From: CAIVAT01 sp964355945
GTDB taxonomy: Bacteria > Bacteroidota > Bacteroidia > Bacteroidales > FEN-979
NCBI GenBank assembly: GCA_964355945.1
Contig: CAYHGE010000053.1
Coordinates: 1 to 25,078, forward strand
Direction: 5' to 3'
DNA length: 25,078 nucleotides
Part shown: positions 22,585-25,078 of the stretch, in pieces
How positions within the stretch are numbered: position 1 is the stretch's first letter
Layout of the letters: each line of letters begins with the position of its first letter
Position numbers and translations under genes: made by a program
Notes under the pieces: generated by a model
Seen by the model: the letters and a program-made list of their open reading frames with translations, nothing else
Told to the model about the DNA's origin: nothing
Database searches by the model: none

Positions 22585-23768
22585 AGCAGAAGCAGGAATT
22601 CACCGATGAATCCGTTGGTAAGCGGGAGGGCAATGCTGCCCAGCAGGATGATCAGGAAGACGATGGCCAGCCGGGGCGCTTTCAATGCGATTCCACCGAG
22701 ATCGCTGATATTGCGCGTTCCTGTGCGTTTTTCGATCAGATCGATCACGATGAACAGCCCGACAATGTTTACGCCATGTGAAACCATTTGAATCAATGCA
22801 CCTTGAAGCGCATAAGAATTAAGGGCGAAGATACCGGCGGCAATCAATCCCACATGTGCAATGGATGAGTACGCCACCAGCCTCTTCATATCCCGCTGCC
22901 TTATTGCAATAATGGATGCATAAACAATTCCGGTTACGGAGAGAGCCACGATGAACGGGGCATGCTGTTGCATTGCGTCGTGGCAAACGGGGATCAACCA
23001 GCGGATCATGCCATAGAGACCCATCTTTAGCATGATCCCTGCAAGCAGCATGCTTCCTGCGGCAGGAGCCGTGGAATATGTATCGGGTTGCCAAGTGTGA
23101 AACGGGAAAATGGGAATTTTAATGGCAAACGCAATGAAAAATGCCATAAAGATCCATGACTGCTCACCCGGTGTCAATGTGGCTGAATAGAGCCACTGAA
23201 AATCAAATGAATGAGGAAGCGGAGTTTTGAAATAGAGGTATAGCAGTGCCACCAGCATGAAAAGACTCCCCACAAAGGTGTAAATGAAGAACTTAAAGGT
23301 AATCCGGATGCGGTCATTCCCTCCCCATACCGCGCAGATAAACCAGGCCGGGATGAGTGCCAGTTCCCAGAAAATATAGAAAACGAGTCCATCGAACGCA
23401 ACGAAAACTCCCACCAGCGCCATCTCCATCAAAAGGATCAGACTGTAAAAGGCTGCAGGTTTGTTGTATGAATGGTTGAAACTGGCGACAATGATCACAG
23501 GAACCAGGAAGGTTGTAAGCATCACCATCAGCAAACTGATGCCATCCATCCCGAATTTAAGACTTACTCCCAGCGTGGAAAGCCAGTCGGCAGTAACCAG
23601 CAGATTGCAGTGGCAGGAGGTCTGATAGGTGATGAAGGCAGCAACTGCCAGTCCGAATTCAGCAACAGAGCCAGCCAGTGCGACTTGCCTGACTGCCCTT
23701 TCCTGCCTGATGGAGATCAGGATCAGCGAAAGCGCCAGGGGAAATAATATGAGTATAACTGTCAGCAT
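22585..23768 (-). CDS. nuoM: NADH-quinone oxidoreductase subunit M (3' end lost in gap)
   Basis: This complex I antiporter-like subunit starts with ATG at 23768, three bases after the nuoL stop. The visible 394 residues contain FYIFWELALIPAW with the conserved Glu at 135, AFAIKIPIFPFHTWQPDTY with Lys at 217, and RDMKRLVAYSSIAHVG, the broken-helix region typical of NuoM. The sequence enters the N run after NGFIGEFLLL. NuoM is usually about 490-500 residues, so about a fifth is missing. Any apparent continuation of the frame across the Ns reads into the nuoN leader and is not real. Confidence 0.95.
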
Positions 23769-23771
23769 CGG

Positions 23772-25078
23772 TCAGATCAGGATGTTAAGGAAAAGGATCA
23801 GAATGATTCCCAAAATCATAATGAACATGTAAAAACCAACATTTCCGGTTTGGATGAAACGAACGGTATTGCCGGTCCACACAACCATGTTGCCTAATCC
23901 GTTCACCACCCGGTCGATGAACCGAAGTTCAATGACTTCATGAAAAAACCCCGACAACCACAGCACCGGTTTTGAAATGGTAAGATCATACAGTTCGTCA
24001 ATGTAGTATTTTTTGGTAATAAACTGCACCACAGAATTTCGCTTTGCACCATCAGCCGGCAGTTCCGGCTGGTTTTTCACATAAACGAAAAATGCACGGA
24101 AGACCATGCCAAGCACCACAGCCAGGGTCAAACCCATCAGCAGCAATTCGGTACTGTGCGATATGGACGTTTTCTGTGTGGTCAGGGCTGCAGAATCGGC
24201 GAAAACCGGAGCCAGAAATCCTGAAAGCCAGCTTTCTCCGCTGAAAATTTCCGGGAGGTTGAGCAATCCGCCAAAGGCTGCCATTGTGGCAAGGATGATC
24301 AGGGGAACAGTCATTACCGGGGGTGATTCATGGAGATGATGCAGTTGTTCATCAGTTCCCCTGAAACTTCTGAAAAATGTCAGATAGAGCAGACGAAACA
24401 TGTAAAAAGCGGTCATCAGCGAACCGATTACGGCAATGATCCAGAGATAGACGGAGTGTTCGAACAGGTGCAAAAGGATTTCATCTTTGGAGAAGAACCC
24501 CGATAACGGTGGAATTCCGGCAATGGCAATGGTGGCGATCAGAAAGGTCCAGTAAGTTTTGGGAATCTTGTTTCGAAGTCCGCCCATGTTGCGAATATCC
24601 TGTTCTCCGCCAAGTGCATGGATCACACTCCCGGCACCCAGGAAAAGCAATGCTTTGAAAAAGGCGTGTGTGGTGAGGTGGAACATGGCCCCGGTGAAAG
24701 CACCAACACTCAGTCCCACAAACATATATCCCAGCTGGCTGATGGTGGAATAGGCCAGCACCTTCTTGATGTCATTCTGAAAGATCGCAATGCTGGCCGC
24801 AAACAAGGCGGTTGCCAGTCCTGTGATTCCGATAATGGACATGGTTGTCGGAGCCAGCACATAGAGGATATTCGACCGGGCGATCATGTAAACCCCGGCC
24901 GTGACCATCGTTGCAGCATGAATGAGTGCTGAAACAGGCGTGGGGCCTGCCATGGCATCGGGCAACCAGGTATAAAGCGGAATCTGTGCACTCTTGCCAA
25001 CCGCCCCGATGAAAAGGAGCAGGGTGATGGCGATGATTGTCGGATCTCCCATCGGCATGGCCTTTGCCTGTTGAAAAA
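23772..25078 (-). CDS. nuoL: NADH-quinone oxidoreductase subunit L (5' end beyond the window)
   Basis: The frame is open to the window edge. The Met at 25058 is internal, because FQQAKA precedes it in frame and the family continues upstream. The visible 434 codons hold GKSAQIPLYTWLPDAMAGPT with the proton-path Lys, SALIHAATMVTAGVYMIARS, KKVLAYSTISQLGYM, and GIPPLSGFFSKDEIL. The C-terminal part includes YYIDELYDL and a long amphipathic and anchoring helix region ending FIMILGIILILFLNILI. NuoL is usually about 620-650 residues, so roughly 200 N-terminal residues lie outside. It is the first of the nuoL-nuoM-nuoN string here and nearly abuts nuoM. The subunit forms the distal proton pump with its lateral helix. 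Confidence 0.96.
   Translation of the reverse strand, partial: FQQAKAMPMGDPTIIAITLLLFIGAVGKSAQIPLYTWLPDAMAGPTPVSALIHAATMVTAGVYMIARSNILYVLAPTTMSIIGITGLATALFAASIAIFQNDIKKVLAYSTISQLGYMFVGLSVGAFTGAMFHLTTHAFFKALLFLGAGSVIHALGGEQDIRNMGGLRNKIPKTYWTFLIATIAIAGIPPLSGFFSKDEILLHLFEHSVYLWIIAVIGSLMTAFYMFRLLYLTFFRSFRGTDEQLHHLHESPPVMTVPLIILATMAAFGGLLNLPEIFSGESWLSGFLAPVFADSAALTTQKTSISHSTELLLMGLTLAVVLGMVFRAFFVYVKNQPELPADGAKRNSVVQFITKKYYIDELYDLTISKPVLWLSGFFHEVIELRFIDRVVNGLGNMVVWTGNTVRFIQTGNVGFYMFIMILGIILILFLNILI

Overview
The window reads as ordinary chromosomal DNA from a member of the Bacteroidota, most likely an environmental or metagenome-assembled genome. The evidence is a very large secreted protein with a type IX secretion (T9SS) C-terminal sorting domain, a DUF3127 OB-fold protein, a cold-shock protein with the lysine-rich N-terminus seen in this phylum, and TAnnTTTG -7 promoter elements just upstream of several genes. 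Two runs of exactly 100 N (21005-21104 and 22485-22584) are scaffold gaps. I saw no rRNA, tRNA, CRISPR array, transposase, integrase or phage gene, and no gene-free stretch longer than 300 bases.

Layout. Positions 1-2275 (minus strand) hold a PAS-containing soluble histidine kinase followed by the N-terminal part of a probable MscS-type mechanosensitive channel that runs off the window. Divergent to it, 2502-4319 is a PAS-GAF-PAS-PAS sensor that stops where a histidine kinase domain would be expected. It overlaps the tail of a cold-shock gene (4297-4743, minus). Positions 5011-8380 (plus) hold an IMP dehydrogenase/GMP reductase family enzyme, an NAD(P)-binding atypical SDR overlapping it by 4 bp, and two integral membrane proteins of unknown role. 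Facing them, 8377-10627 (minus) is a two-gene unit: a DUF59/MIP18-type Fe-S assembly protein and then dxs, the first enzyme of the MEP isoprenoid pathway. A small exported protein (10846-11298, minus) and a TPR membrane protein (11428-13230, plus) are divergent. Next come an F420-reductase-like NADP-binding protein and a DbpA-like DEAD-box RNA helicase. Positions 15483-20144 (minus) encode a 1553-residue secreted beta-helix/FN3/T9SS protein. Positions 20195-20747 (minus) hold a compact unit made of promoter, DUF3127 protein, 33-residue lysine-rich microprotein and rho-independent terminator. The window ends in the membrane-arm genes of respiratory complex I, transcribed nuoL-nuoM-nuoN on the minus strand.

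Assembly notes that change the annotation. The first N gap is flanked by the same 55 bases on both sides. Collapsing it restores an intact nuoN of 458 codons ending at 20910. The second gap has no such overlap and has swallowed the last part of nuoM. The first gene (1-1124) and nuoL (to 25078) are cut by the window edges.

I do not see a convincing new multi-gene system. The most rewarding points for follow-up are the DUF3127 protein with an SSB-like acidic tip paired with a microprotein, the cysteine-rich PAS kinase next to a mechanosensitive channel, the sensor protein lacking an output domain, an internally duplicated membrane domain in an unknown protein, and two intergenic inverted-repeat blocks.
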